Source: Cytophagales bacterium (GTDB taxonomy: Bacteria; Bacteroidota; Bacteroidia; Cytophagales; Cyclobacteriaceae). From it: DNA of 21,555 bases. The notes beneath the pieces are model-generated. The model saw only the letters and a list, made by a program, of their open reading frames with translations, was not told where the DNA came from and searched no databases. The stretch covers positions 2,501 to 24,055 of the forward strand of contig DNTA01000248.1 of assembly GCA_003500135.1 (NCBI GenBank). Reading direction: 5' to 3'. Within the stretch, counting starts at the first letter, position 1. Every line of letters begins with the position of its first letter. Both the position numbers and the translations under genes were made by a program. This document shows, one piece after another, positions 6,316-15,003 of the stretch.

Positions 6316-7695
6316 ATGAAAGATCAATCTAAAGCGCTCGCCTTTGTGAACGACAACAGGGATCGTTTTTTACAGGAGCTCATTGAAATGTTAAAAATAC
6401 CTTCCGTCAGCGCTGACAGAAAGTTCAAGGACGATGTAATGCGCTGTGCCGGATTTGTAAAAGACAAACTCGTCGAAGCAGGAGTAGATAAAGCAGAAAT
6501 TTGTGAAACCGCTGGCAATCCCATTATTTATGGAGAAAAAATAGTAGATTCATCATCACCAACCATTCTGGTGTATGGTCATTATGATGTACAGCCTGCA
6601 GATCCATATGAGTTATGGGATTCCCCTCCCTTCGAACCGGTGATAAAAGATGATAAAATAATCGCACGGGGGTCTGCTGACGATAAAGGACAGTTTTATA
6701 TGCACGTCAAAGCTTTTGAAGCTATGGCCAAATCAGACAGCCTGCCATGCAATGTCAAATTTATGATCGAAGGTGAAGAAGAAGTCGGATCCAGTAACCT
6801 GGGCATATTTGTAAGGGAAAATAAGGAAAAGCTGAAAAGTGATGTCATCCTGATTTCTGATACCAGTATGATTTCCAATGAAAATCCTTCGGTAACTACG
6901 GGTTTAAAAGGATTGAGCTATCTGGAGGTAGAAGTGACCGGCCCCAACCGCGATTTACACTCCGGCACTTATGGTGGTGCTGTAGCCAATCCGATCAATG
7001 TGCTATGTAAAATGATTGCATCTTTGAAAGATGGCCACAACAAGGTGACCATCCCCGGTTTTTACGATGATGTGGTTGAACTATCTGAGGAAGCTCGCAA
7101 ACAACTCGCTGAGGCTCCTTTTAGCGAGGAAGGGTTTTGTAAAGAGCTCGACATTGCGGAATCGGACGGTGAAGCAGGCTATAGTACTCGTGAAAGACAA
7201 GGTATTCGCCCTACACTCGATGTAAATGGTATTTGGGGCGGATATACCGGCGAAGGCGCCAAAACGGTATTACCATCAAAAGCTCATGCAAAAATTTCGA
7301 TGCGGCTCGTGCCGGATCAAAGCAGTGATAAAATCACGGAAATGTTCACTGAGCATTTCAAAAAAATTGCTCCGGAGTCAGTAAAAGTAAAAGTAACCCC
7401 GCATCATGGTGGCGAACCCGCCGTAACCCCTATTGACTCGCTTGATTTTAAAGCGGCGGAAAAAGCTTTCGAGGAGGGCTGGGGCAAAACGCCCATCCCA
7501 ACCCGTGAAGGAGGCTCAATCCCTATCGTAGCGCTTTTTAATGAAGAGCTAAAAGTCAACTCTATTCTGTTGGGCTTTGGCCTGGATTCCGATGGCATCC
7601 ATTCACCCAATGAAAGTTATGGGCTTTTTAACTTTTATAAAGGTATTGAGACGATCATTCTTTACCACAAGCACTTTGCTGATCTGAAAAATTGA
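6316..7695 (+). CDS. M20-family metallodipeptidase
   Basis: This cytoplasmic zinc-dependent peptidase of 459 aa has the ArgE/DapE/CNDP fold. Metal and catalytic residues are visible in order: H89 in YGHYDVQP with D91 two residues on, bridging D122 in GSADDKG, catalytic E154 with metal ligand E155 in EGEEEVGS, D182 in ISDTS, and H429 in DGIHSPNE. The dimerisation (lid) domain sits at about 200-320 and contains DLHSGTYGG, with the His that completes the active site of the partner subunit in this family. Length and motifs fit the dipeptidases of the CNDP2 group, which split dipeptides; the exact substrate cannot be read from the sequence. No signal peptide is seen. The start is an ATG with no clear Shine-Dalgarno, as is common in Bacteroidota. 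The gene is a single unit, with its own -7 box and a strong terminator. Confidence 0.9.
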   Translation: MKDQSKALAFVNDNRDRFLQELIEMLKIPSVSADRKFKDDVMRCAGFVKDKLVEAGVDKAEICETAGNPIIYGEKIVDSSSPTILVYGHYDVQPADPYELWDSPPFEPVIKDDKIIARGSADDKGQFYMHVKAFEAMAKSDSLPCNVKFMIEGEEEVGSSNLGIFVRENKEKLKSDVILISDTSMISNENPSVTTGLKGLSYLEVEVTGPNRDLHSGTYGGAVANPINVLCKMIASLKDGHNKVTIPGFYDDVVELSEEARKQLAEAPFSEEGFCKELDIAESDGEAGYSTRERQGIRPTLDVNGIWGGYTGEGAKTVLPSKAHAKISMRLVPDQSSDKITEMFTEHFKKIAPESVKVKVTPHHGGEPAVTPIDSLDFKAAEKAFEEGWGKTPIPTREGGSIPIVALFNEELKVNSILLGFGLDSDGIHSPNESYGLFNFYKGIETIILYHKHFADLKN

Positions 7696-7701
7696 TTTTT
7701 C

Positions 7702-7739
7702 AAAGGGCATGTTCTAAATAAAAGAACATGTCCTTTTTT
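7702..7739 (+). terminator. Rho-independent terminator after the M20 peptidase gene
   Basis: A 14-bp stem (7702-7715 with 7723-7736, one G-T pair) closes a 7-base loop and runs into six T (7734-7739). It starts six bases after the stop codon. Confidence 0.9.
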
Positions 7740-7789
7740 CTTTCCATCCATCACTCCAACCAACTGCTAAATATTTGTTTAAAAAATCC

Positions 7790-7797
7790 TAGTTTTG
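7790..7797 (+). promoter_or_regulatory. dsbD: -7 promoter box of dsbD
   Basis: TAGTTTTG is an exact TAnnTTTG match 93 bases before the preferred dsbD ATG, giving a leader of about 85-90 bases. It also speaks against the TTG start at 7819. No clear -33 box is seen. Confidence 0.45.
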
Positions 7798-7890
7798 TAG
7801 GTATGGAAAAGAACCAATTTGTTATCAATGTTACATTTTGGCTACTCATTAATGCACATATTTGGTCGAACAAAGGAAAGGAATAATAGC

Positions 7891-10377
7891 ATGAAGCGCA
7901 TATTTTTTTTAGGTATACTCATTTTTTTATTGCCATTTGTCTTACCCGCACAGATTTTGAAACCCATTTCGTGGCAAAATGAAATAGAGCCCAAAAGTGT
8001 CAATGTTGGCGATACGGTTGAAATACATTTCAATGCGACGATTGACCAAAACTGGTACCTCTACTCTTCTGATTTTGATCCTGAATTGGGACCAATCATT
8101 GCCGAATTCAATTTCGAACCTCATTCGGACTATGAGCTCATTGGCGATATAACCCCCATAAAGCCAAAAAGAAAATACGACGATTTATGGGAAGGCGAAG
8201 TGTCGATTTTTGTGGGTACAGGAAAGTTTGTTCAAAAAATAATAATAACCGGTCCCCAACCCGTCATTATTGGATATTATTCGTACCAGGTGTGTTCAGG
8301 GATAGATGGAAAATGCATCAACCTCGAAGATGACTTCAACTTTTCAAATATTAAAGTCACCGCTACACAAAAAGCGGAAAAAACAGGCGGTGCTTCTGAT
8401 ATGTTTTCTTCCGGAAATAGTGATGTGATTGGGAATATCCCGGATGACGAAGAAACACCAACAGGTATTCTCAATCCGGTAGAATGGGAGGTACAAGCGG
8501 GCCCATCCTCATGGAAAGAGGGTGACCAGGTCGAATTGATTTTTGAAGCCAGCATAAAAAAGGACTGGGTTTTATATACGCCCGGCAACGATCTCAATCC
8601 CGGCCCCATTCCGGCATCCATTTCGTTTGAAGACAACGACTCTTTTGAAAAAGTTGGCGAACTATCAAGCCAACAGGAAAAAACGAAATATGACGACGTT
8701 TTTGAAGGCGATACGCGATATCTCGAAAATGAAGGAGCCCTAATTCAAACTGTGCTAATAAGGAAATTACCTCCTTCAATTTCCGGTACCATCAGTTTTC
8801 AGGTCTGCAATAATGAAAGTGGCAAGTGTATACCGTTGGAGTACGATTTTAATATTGGCAGCAGGACAGAGGTTACTGCTGAAGTTTCGTCAGAGAAAAA
8901 GGGACTATTAATGCAGCGCGACACCACGGACGCGTATTCCTTATTGGCCTTTGTGATTCTTGCCTTTCTTGGTGGCCTGGCAGCATTATTTACACCCTGT
9001 GTTTTTCCTATGATCCCAATGACGGTTTCATTTTTTACCGGGAGAGCAAAAAACAAAGCCCAGGGAATACGAAATGCCCTGTTTTATGGATTTTCCATTG
9101 TGCTGATTTATACGTTAACCGGAGCTCTCCTCGCCCCATTTATGGGCCCTGAAACAGCCAATGAACTCGCTACTAATTGGGCGCTCAACCTGATATTCTT
9201 TACAATATTCATTGTATTTGCCATCTCGTTTTTTGGCGCCTTCGACATCACTTTACCGAGTAGTTTTGTCAATAAAATGGACCGAAAAGCGGACAAAGGC
9301 GGTTTTGTCGGCATCTTCTTTATGGCATTCACCCTTGTACTGGTTTCATTTAGTTGCACGGGCCCCATTGCCGGAAGTTTACTCGTGGAAAGCGCCGGTG
9401 GACTGGTATTGAAACCAATTCTTGGCATGTTTGCTTTTGGTATGGCATTCGCCATCCCGTTCACGCTTTTTGCCATATTTCCCGAATGGCTCAATAGCCT
9501 GCCAAAATCCGGTGGCTGGCTAAACAGTGTTAAGGTAGCGCTTGGCTTTCTTGAATTGGCCTTTGCCTTTAAATTTCTTAGTGTCGCTGACCAGGCTTAT
9601 CACTGGGGTATTCTGGATCGCGAAGTTTATCTCGCCATCTGGATCGTGGTATTCACCCTTATGGGGCTGTATTTACTGGGTAAAATCAGGTTGCCTCACG
9701 ACAGTCCACTGGAAAAAATTAGTGTCGGTCGATTATTGCTCGCCATTGTAAGCTTTGTATTTGTAGTTTACCTGCTTCCTGGAATGTGGGGAGCTCCACT
9801 CAAAGCGCTGGCTGGTTATCTGCCTCCAATGCATACTCATGATTTCAATTTGTATGAAGCCCGATTTCAGGGAGGATTGGAAATATCTGAAGTAGCATGT
9901 GAACCACCAAAATATGGCGATAAACTTCATTTTCCACATGGATTGACCGGGTACTTCGATTACGAGCAGGCCATCAGTTGTGCGCGTGAGCAAAACAAGC
10001 CCCTATTCATTGATTTTACAGGTCATGGCTGCGTTAATTGTCGTGAAATGGAAGCAAGGGTGTGGTCGGATCCTGCAGCGCTAAAGAGGCTACGCGAAGA
10101 TTTTATTTTGGTAGCGCTATATGTAGATGATAAGACGGAACTACCTGAGTCGGAATGGTACACTTCGGACTATGATGGAAAAGTTAAAAAGACGATTGGC
10201 AAACAAAATGCCGATTTCCAAATCACCAGGTTTGAAAATAATGCCCAGCCCTATTATGTCATTTTGGGCCATGACGAGAAGCCAATTTTAAAACCAAAAG
10301 CTTACGATCTGAGTGTCCAAAATTTTATCGATTATCTTGAAAAGGCCAAAGAGGTCTATCAAAGCAAGCACAAATAG
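7891..10377 (+). CDS. dsbD: Thiol:disulfide interchange protein DsbD with duplicated N-terminal domain
   Basis: This membrane protein of 828 aa should carry electrons from cytoplasmic thioredoxin to the periplasm. The ATG at 7891 is chosen because AAGGAAAGGAA precedes it and a signal peptide (MKRIFFLGILIFLLPFVLPA) follows; the frame extends back to a TTG at 7819. Numbered from this ATG, two homologous beta-type nDsbD-like domains lie at about 22-156 and 193-328. Each has a redox Cys pair, C135/C142 in VCSGIDGKC and C306/C313 in VCNNESGKC. A transmembrane domain of about eight helices (348-645) holds C370 in FTPCVFPM and C489 in SCTGP. The C-terminal thioredoxin-like domain has C714-V-N-C717. 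All three redox centres of DsbD are therefore present, but the N-terminal one occurs twice. Family members usually have one copy and about 570-700 residues. The gene stands alone; a cytochrome c or disulfide-isomerase partner is not visible. Confidence 0.92.
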   Translation: MKRIFFLGILIFLLPFVLPAQILKPISWQNEIEPKSVNVGDTVEIHFNATIDQNWYLYSSDFDPELGPIIAEFNFEPHSDYELIGDITPIKPKRKYDDLWEGEVSIFVGTGKFVQKIIITGPQPVIIGYYSYQVCSGIDGKCINLEDDFNFSNIKVTATQKAEKTGGASDMFSSGNSDVIGNIPDDEETPTGILNPVEWEVQAGPSSWKEGDQVELIFEASIKKDWVLYTPGNDLNPGPIPASISFEDNDSFEKVGELSSQQEKTKYDDVFEGDTRYLENEGALIQTVLIRKLPPSISGTISFQVCNNESGKCIPLEYDFNIGSRTEVTAEVSSEKKGLLMQRDTTDAYSLLAFVILAFLGGLAALFTPCVFPMIPMTVSFFTGRAKNKAQGIRNALFYGFSIVLIYTLTGALLAPFMGPETANELATNWALNLIFFTIFIVFAISFFGAFDITLPSSFVNKMDRKADKGGFVGIFFMAFTLVLVSFSCTGPIAGSLLVESAGGLVLKPILGMFAFGMAFAIPFTLFAIFPEWLNSLPKSGGWLNSVKVALGFLELAFAFKFLSVADQAYHWGILDREVYLAIWIVVFTLMGLYLLGKIRLPHDSPLEKISVGRLLLAIVSFVFVVYLLPGMWGAPLKALAGYLPPMHTHDFNLYEARFQGGLEISEVACEPPKYGDKLHFPHGLTGYFDYEQAISCAREQNKPLFIDFTGHGCVNCREMEARVWSDPAALKRLREDFILVALYVDDKTELPESEWYTSDYDGKVKKTIGKQNADFQITRFENNAQPYYVILGHDEKPILKPKAYDLSVQNFIDYLEKAKEVYQSKHK

Positions 10378-10482
10378 TGCAAACCCTGATAATAAAGTTA
10401 TTTGCATATTTAAAGGGTAGAATTGTAGAATGTTACATTATTTAAGTAATAATTCTTTGAAAGCTCGGTGCAAACATTTGCA
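10378..10482. repeat. TGCAAA inverted-repeat pairs downstream of dsbD
   Basis: TGCAAA at 10378-10383 is mirrored by TTTGCA at 10401-10406. A tighter pair, TGCAAACATTTGCA (6+2+6), occupies 10469-10482. The stretch lies between dsbD and the helical protein gene; no terminator is obvious here. The role is unknown; it may be a regulator site for the downstream gene. Confidence 0.3.
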
Positions 10483-10550
10483 TAAGAAAGAAAAAAATTA
10501 GCATTTCGGGCATTAATGGACAATTCTGGATAAGTTTGGAATTTTCTATT

Positions 10551-10558
10551 TAGTTTTG
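10551..10558 (+). promoter_or_regulatory. -7 promoter box of the helical protein gene
   Basis: TAGTTTTG fits TAnnTTTG exactly and lies 79 bases before the ATG at 10630. No proper -33 TTG is found at 17-23 bp. Confidence 0.4.
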
Positions 10559-10629
10559 TCAAAAAATATTACATTTAAGTTATTTACTGGGTTTTGTAAT
10601 TTTTCTCCAACGCACATTCTCCATTAAAA

Positions 10630-12075
10630 ATGGCGAAACTTAAAAATATTATAAAGCAACTTTCTGACGAAGACTTCGAATCGATATATCAATCATTAAT
10701 CGAAAGCAGCGCCGAAAAATCAGCTTTTCTTCTACGTTCGATACGTGAAAAGCAGCAATCGGATTCAAAAATCATGGATGAGCTCGGTGTGAACACCAAT
10801 GCTTATTACACGTTGCGTTCACGTCTTAATCAAAAGATCGAGGAGTACCTGTTGCAACAAATGGAAAATCCACGAACGGATATCCTGAAAAAGGTTGCCA
10901 ATATCAACGAGACCATCTTTACAAAAAAGAAGGCCATAGCAATAGCCACTTTGAAAAAGTTGGAAAAAGAGTTGCTTGACTACGACCTGTCGAATGAGTT
11001 GACCATCGTATATAAGTCCCTCAAGAAGCTACACATCAATTCTGCGGATTATTTTAATTATTCACAGCTCTACAACCGCCATGTGGCTTATACTTTGGCC
11101 GTTGATAAAGCCGAGGAGCTATTGGCTGAATATTTTAAAAAATACGGGGATTATTTTCTCACAGGTGATGATACCTCAAAGCTGGAGCTATCGTTGCTTT
11201 GTAAGGAGATGAACAACGTATGCGCCCTTTACAAATCGCACCGTTTATATGTGTACCTGAACTGCATCAATATTTTCCACCGACTTCATGTGGAAGGTGA
11301 AGACAATATGGAGGATGACCTCGAACCAATCCAGGACATTTTGCTAAATGTTCAACACATTTTTGATGAGTACCACCTCGATTCAATTTATTATCATCTC
11401 CATATCGTGTTCGAATTCCTTAAATTGGAATATTACGACCATTATAAAGTATTTCGAAAGGCAGAAAATTTCTTCGAAGAGGTGAATGACAAGTGTAGTT
11501 CTTTATTGACCAATTACACTTTGTATACTTTCCCTTCTCAGTTTCTCATAACCAAAATCAAACGGCACATAAGAATGAATATCGTTGAGGAAATGTATGA
11601 GGAAAACGAAGCCATTTTTGCAGATTTCGAAGCCGACGTGGAATACACGCCAAACTATATCAACTATATTATGTATCGGGCTTTGTCATGTTACTTTGTT
11701 AAAAAGTATGATGAAGCAGCAAAATGGATCAACAATCTTCTCAATGAGATAAGCCTGAAAAAATACCCGGAAGCACAGCTAGAGATCAAGGTGATATTAG
11801 CCCTCCAATACTGTATGATGAAAGATTATGAACTCTTTAATCAATTAATCAACAGTATTCAACGGCAAATCCGACTATTGGGCAAAGAATCTTGTGAACA
11901 CGTCATCCTCTTTACCAAGATGCTTAAAATATCTGTCAGCGAATCAAAAAAGAATAAAAAGGAAAAGATAAAGTCGCTCGCTAATAAAATTGAACTTATT
12001 GAAAAAGAGAGCTTTGCACCCACGTTACTCGTGCGGATAGATGATGCCTTTATTGATGAGCTTGCTAATGAATAA
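10630..12075 (+). CDS. Unrecognised all-helical protein with HTH-like N-terminus
   Basis: I do not recognise this 481-aa protein as a named family. It is rich in Lys, Glu, Leu, Ile and Tyr and appears almost entirely alpha-helical, without signal peptide or membrane segment, so it is probably cytoplasmic. Residues 45-75 (SKIMDELGVN, then AYYTLRSRL) look like a helix-turn-helix or small adaptor helix pair. Residues about 130-450 have the spacing of aromatic and small residues seen in TPR-like helical repeats (for example YFVKKYDEAAKWINNLL). A Lys-rich stretch lies near the C-terminus (SESKKNKKEKIKSL). It has its own -7 box and ends at a bidirectional terminator shared with a convergent response regulator. 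A regulatory or scaffold role is possible but not shown. Confidence 0.8.
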   Translation: MAKLKNIIKQLSDEDFESIYQSLIESSAEKSAFLLRSIREKQQSDSKIMDELGVNTNAYYTLRSRLNQKIEEYLLQQMENPRTDILKKVANINETIFTKKKAIAIATLKKLEKELLDYDLSNELTIVYKSLKKLHINSADYFNYSQLYNRHVAYTLAVDKAEELLAEYFKKYGDYFLTGDDTSKLELSLLCKEMNNVCALYKSHRLYVYLNCINIFHRLHVEGEDNMEDDLEPIQDILLNVQHIFDEYHLDSIYYHLHIVFEFLKLEYYDHYKVFRKAENFFEEVNDKCSSLLTNYTLYTFPSQFLITKIKRHIRMNIVEEMYEENEAIFADFEADVEYTPNYINYIMYRALSCYFVKKYDEAAKWINNLLNEISLKKYPEAQLEIKVILALQYCMMKDYELFNQLINSIQRQIRLLGKESCEHVILFTKMLKISVSESKKNKKEKIKSLANKIELIEKESFAPTLLVRIDDAFIDELANE

Positions 12076-12103
12076 CGGTCAAACCATTATATGAATTCAT
12101 AAT

Positions 12104-12136
12104 AAAAAATGGGACTTACTGAAGTCCCAATTTTTT
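12104..12136. terminator. Bidirectional terminator between convergent genes
   Basis: GGGACTT (12111-12117) pairs with AAGTCCC (12122-12128) around the loop ACTG. A run of A lies on the left and a run of T on the right, so it can act on both strands. It ends the helical protein gene and the response regulator gene. Confidence 0.9.
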
Positions 12137-12140
12137 ATCA

Positions 12141-12560
12141 TCAAATGTCTAGTTTTTCCAGGTTTTCCTGCGAAAGCGGCTTATTGATGTATTTCTTCAC
12201 ATAACTATACTCCTTGGATTTGTTCACATCCTGAGGGTTGATAGAAGAAGTCAACATCACGATTTTGCACTTGTCTTTCGTTTTGTCTGACAGTTTCTCA
12301 AACTCATCCAAAAACTGAAAACCATCCATCAATGGCATATCAATATCAAGAAATATGACATCAGGCAGTATTTCATTAGCCACATTTTCCACTTTTTCAA
12401 TATTACGCAGGAACTCAATAGCGCTGCGGGCGCCAGTATGGGTGAAAATGTGCTTTGTGATATTAGCCGCTTCAATCATTTTCTGATTTATGAGGTTATC
12501 GATCTCATTATCATCGATAAGCATCACGGTATAAAAAGTTGTATCACCTTTATTCGACAT
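12141..12560 (-). CDS. Single-domain response regulator (CheY-like receiver)
   Basis: This receiver-only phosphorelay protein has 139 aa. The acidic pair D16-D17 in LIDDNE, the phosphoacceptor D72 in FLDIDMPLMDG, T104 in VMLTSS and K127 in YINKPL are all in place, so it should bind Mg and take a phosphoryl group. No output domain follows; the protein ends about 12 residues after the KP motif. Receivers of this kind in Bacteroidota (LIDDNEIDNLI start) typically act by protein-protein contact with a hybrid or orphan histidine kinase. No kinase gene lies in the window. The start ATG is at 12558-12560. The gene follows the aldehyde dehydrogenase on the same strand after 145 bases. Confidence 0.92.
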   Translation of the reverse strand: MSNKGDTTFYTVMLIDDNEIDNLINQKMIEAANITKHIFTHTGARSAIEFLRNIEKVENVANEILPDVIFLDIDMPLMDGFQFLDEFEKLSDKTKDKCKIVMLTSSINPQDVNKSKEYSYVKKYINKPLSQENLEKLDI

Positions 12561-12582
12561 GAGAATGAGGTTTTGAAATAAA

Positions 12583-12601
12583 TTTAAGGGTTTTCCTTAA
12601 A
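12583..12601. repeat. Short hairpin in the leader of the response regulator gene
   Basis: TTTAAGG and CCTTAAA form a 7-bp stem around a 5-base loop, 23 bases upstream of the response regulator start. It could be an operator or an RNA hairpin; the AT-rich stem is weak. Confidence 0.3.
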
Positions 12602-12705
12602 TGTTAACTTGATTTTTGTAAAAGTAATAATTATTTGAAAATATAAAATAGATGTTTTCAATGAAAAATGCTATAAAAAATACATCATTGTTATATTTCA
12701 TTAGA

Positions 12706-14253
12706 TCAAAGGTCAAATTTGATCCCCTGGGCCAGTGGAAGATCGGCGCTGTAATTAATAGTATTGGTTTGCCGCCGCATATATGCCTTCCATGCATCTG
12801 ATCCCGACTCACGACCTCCGCCGGTTTCTTTCTCACCCCCAAATGCGCCGCCAATTTCGGCCCCAGAGGTACCGATATTGACATTTGCAATACCGCAATC
12901 CGAACCTTCATGCGACAAAAAACGCTCCGATTCCCGCATGTGATTCGTCATAATGGAAGAGCTGAGCCCTTGTGGAACACCATTTTGATAGGCCAATGCC
13001 TGTTCAATATCTTTGTATTTTATGAGATAAAGTATTGGTGCAAAAGTCTCATCCTGTACTATATTGAAATGGTTGGAAACCTCATAAATTCCAGGGCTTA
13101 CATAACATCCCGATCCATAACCGGGACCTTCCAGTTTTTTGGCAGGCACCACTTCCTTGCCACCTTCTTTTTTTATTTCTTCAATAGCCTTTTCGAAAGT
13201 TTCTACGGCATCGCGATCAATTAACGGGCCAACATGGTTTGACTCATCCAATGGATCCCCAATTTTCAATTGCCCGTAGGCATTGATCAGCTTTTGTTTA
13301 AACTGATCAAAAATACTTTCGTGAATTATTAGTCTTCTTGTAGACGTGCATCGTTGACCACAGGTACCAACCGCTCCAAATACAGCAGCAGGCAATGCAA
13401 TATCCAGATCGGCATGCTGCGATATAATGATGGCATTATTCCCTCCCAGTTCCAAAAGTGACTTTCCCAGTCGGGCTGCCACAGACTGCCCTACAATTTT
13501 CCCCATTCTTATAGAGCCAGTGGCCGAAATTAATGCAATTTTAGGATCATGCGTCATGAATTCACCTACCTCATAATCTCCGTTGATCAGGCAACTTACT
13601 GCTTCGGGTGCATCATTTTCTTTGAGTACGTCAGCAAGTAGTTTTTGACATGCAATTCCACAAAGTGGTGTTTTCTCTGAAGGTTTCCAAATGCATACAT
13701 CGCCACAAACCATTGCGATCATGGCATTCCACGACCATACGGCTACGGGGAAGTTAAATGCCGAAATTATACCCACCACACCAAGAGGATGGTACTGTTC
13801 ATACATGCGGTGCCCGGGGCGTTCCGAATGCATGGTCAACCCATATAATTGCCGTGATAAACCAACGGCAAAATCGCATATATCGATCATTTCCTGCACC
13901 TCTCCTAAACCTTCCTGTATCGATTTGCCCATTTCAATCGTGACCAATCTACCCAGCGCCTCCTTATTTTCACGGAGCCTCAGGCCGTATTGCCTAACGA
14001 TTTCTCCTCGCTTTGGCGCGGGAATCATCCGCCATTTCAGAAATGCCTCGTGCGATGCGCTAATCACTTTTTCATAAGATTGCCGGTCGGTGGAAGGTAT
14101 GGAACCTAACCTAACGCCATCGATTGGTGAAGTACTGTCAAAATATTTACCTGAGGAATCCAGCGCTTGGGACCCGATATAGGCGCCTGGGATTTTTTCT
14201 TGAATCCCCAGCTTTCTTAATAGTTCCTGATGTTTTGTTGACTCCTTAATCAT
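12706..14253 (-). CDS. Aldehyde dehydrogenase, ALDH7 / aminoadipate-semialdehyde type
   Basis: This NAD(P)-dependent aldehyde dehydrogenase of 515 aa is soluble and cytoplasmic. The oxyanion Asn is N167 in SAFNFPVAV, cofactor-contacting K190 is in WKPSEKTP, general base E268 is in LLELGG, and the nucleophile C302 is in CGQRCTSTRR. The C-terminal stretch GGEKETGGGRESGSDAWKAY is highly characteristic of the ALDH7 (antiquitin) family, which oxidises alpha-aminoadipate semialdehyde / piperideine-6-carboxylate in lysine breakdown and also acts on betaine aldehyde and lipid aldehydes. No other lysine-catabolic gene is nearby, so the physiological substrate is open. The start is an ATG at 14251-14253 in MIKESTKHQELL. 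It is the first gene of a possible unit with the response regulator, but the 145-base gap argues for separate control. Confidence 0.9.
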   Translation of the reverse strand: MIKESTKHQELLRKLGIQEKIPGAYIGSQALDSSGKYFDSTSPIDGVRLGSIPSTDRQSYEKVISASHEAFLKWRMIPAPKRGEIVRQYGLRLRENKEALGRLVTIEMGKSIQEGLGEVQEMIDICDFAVGLSRQLYGLTMHSERPGHRMYEQYHPLGVVGIISAFNFPVAVWSWNAMIAMVCGDVCIWKPSEKTPLCGIACQKLLADVLKENDAPEAVSCLINGDYEVGEFMTHDPKIALISATGSIRMGKIVGQSVAARLGKSLLELGGNNAIIISQHADLDIALPAAVFGAVGTCGQRCTSTRRLIIHESIFDQFKQKLINAYGQLKIGDPLDESNHVGPLIDRDAVETFEKAIEEIKKEGGKEVVPAKKLEGPGYGSGCYVSPGIYEVSNHFNIVQDETFAPILYLIKYKDIEQALAYQNGVPQGLSSSIMTNHMRESERFLSHEGSDCGIANVNIGTSGAEIGGAFGGEKETGGGRESGSDAWKAYMRRQTNTINYSADLPLAQGIKFDL

Positions 14254-14514
14254 CCTTGCTTTCGTTTGGGTTTTATGTGTAAATAAAGGTACAAAATTGG
14301 ATGAAAACAGAAAGCTGAAAATATAAAAACACCTTGCCGGATTGGGGACATATTAATGAGGGGACAATGTGCTAAATGCTATTTACTAGCATTACAATGG
14401 TAAGTATTAAAACTTCCCACGGCGTAATCAGTCAACCACAATTTTTTTTCATTTTTTTGGTTTACCCTGTAAGTTTATGCTAACTCATAACACCAATGGG
14501 TAAACAACAGTCGG

Positions 14515-15003
14515 ATGAGTAACGATTTTTATCAAAAGTATATCATTCCATTTGCCCCGATGATCATTAAGATTTGTCGTGCCTACACTGATAATGATGA
14601 GGATTTTCAGGATTATTATCAAGAGGTATGCCTGCAGATTTGGCAAAGCCGCGACCGGTTTAATGAAAAATCTAAATGGTCTACCTGGGTTTATCGCATT
14701 GCTTTAAATGTTTGCCTATCGCTTAAACGCAAATCAAATAACGAACTGGAAAAGCAATCGAAAATTGACGGCGCAAATATGCATGCCACCAATCAGGCCT
14801 TTCATGACGAACAATTAAATATGCTTTATGCGGCTATTAAAACGTTGCCTGAAGTTGATCGTGCGGTTATATTGCTTTATCTCGAGGAGAAATCCTACCA
14901 CGAAATTGCCGACATAACAGGGACGAATACCAACAACATTGGTGTGAGAATAAATAGAATTAAACAAAAACTAAAACATAAATTATATGGATCATTCAAT
15001 TGA
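14515..15003 (+). CDS. ECF-type RNA polymerase sigma factor
   Basis: This small sigma-70-family factor has 162 aa. Region 2 lies at about 9-73 (DFQDYYQEVCLQIWQSRDRF, then KWSTWVYRIALNVCLSLKR), which contacts core and opens the -7 element. Region 4 is at about 104-157 (LPEVDRAVILLYLEEKSYHEIADITG, an HTH) and contacts the -33 element. There is no region 1 or 3, as expected of the ECF group. The stop codon overlaps the next gene by 17 bases, so the two are translationally coupled; this arrangement is typical for an ECF sigma with its anti-sigma factor. The target promoters cannot be deduced from this window. Confidence 0.92.
   Translation: MSNDFYQKYIIPFAPMIIKICRAYTDNDEDFQDYYQEVCLQIWQSRDRFNEKSKWSTWVYRIALNVCLSLKRKSNNELEKQSKIDGANMHATNQAFHDEQLNMLYAAIKTLPEVDRAVILLYLEEKSYHEIADITGTNTNNIGVRINRIKQKLKHKLYGSFN

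Noticed and set aside
7819..7890. Upstream TTG start for dsbD adding 24 residues
   Set aside because: The ATG at 7891 has a purine-rich ribosome site and begins a normal signal peptide; the extra residues would mask it.
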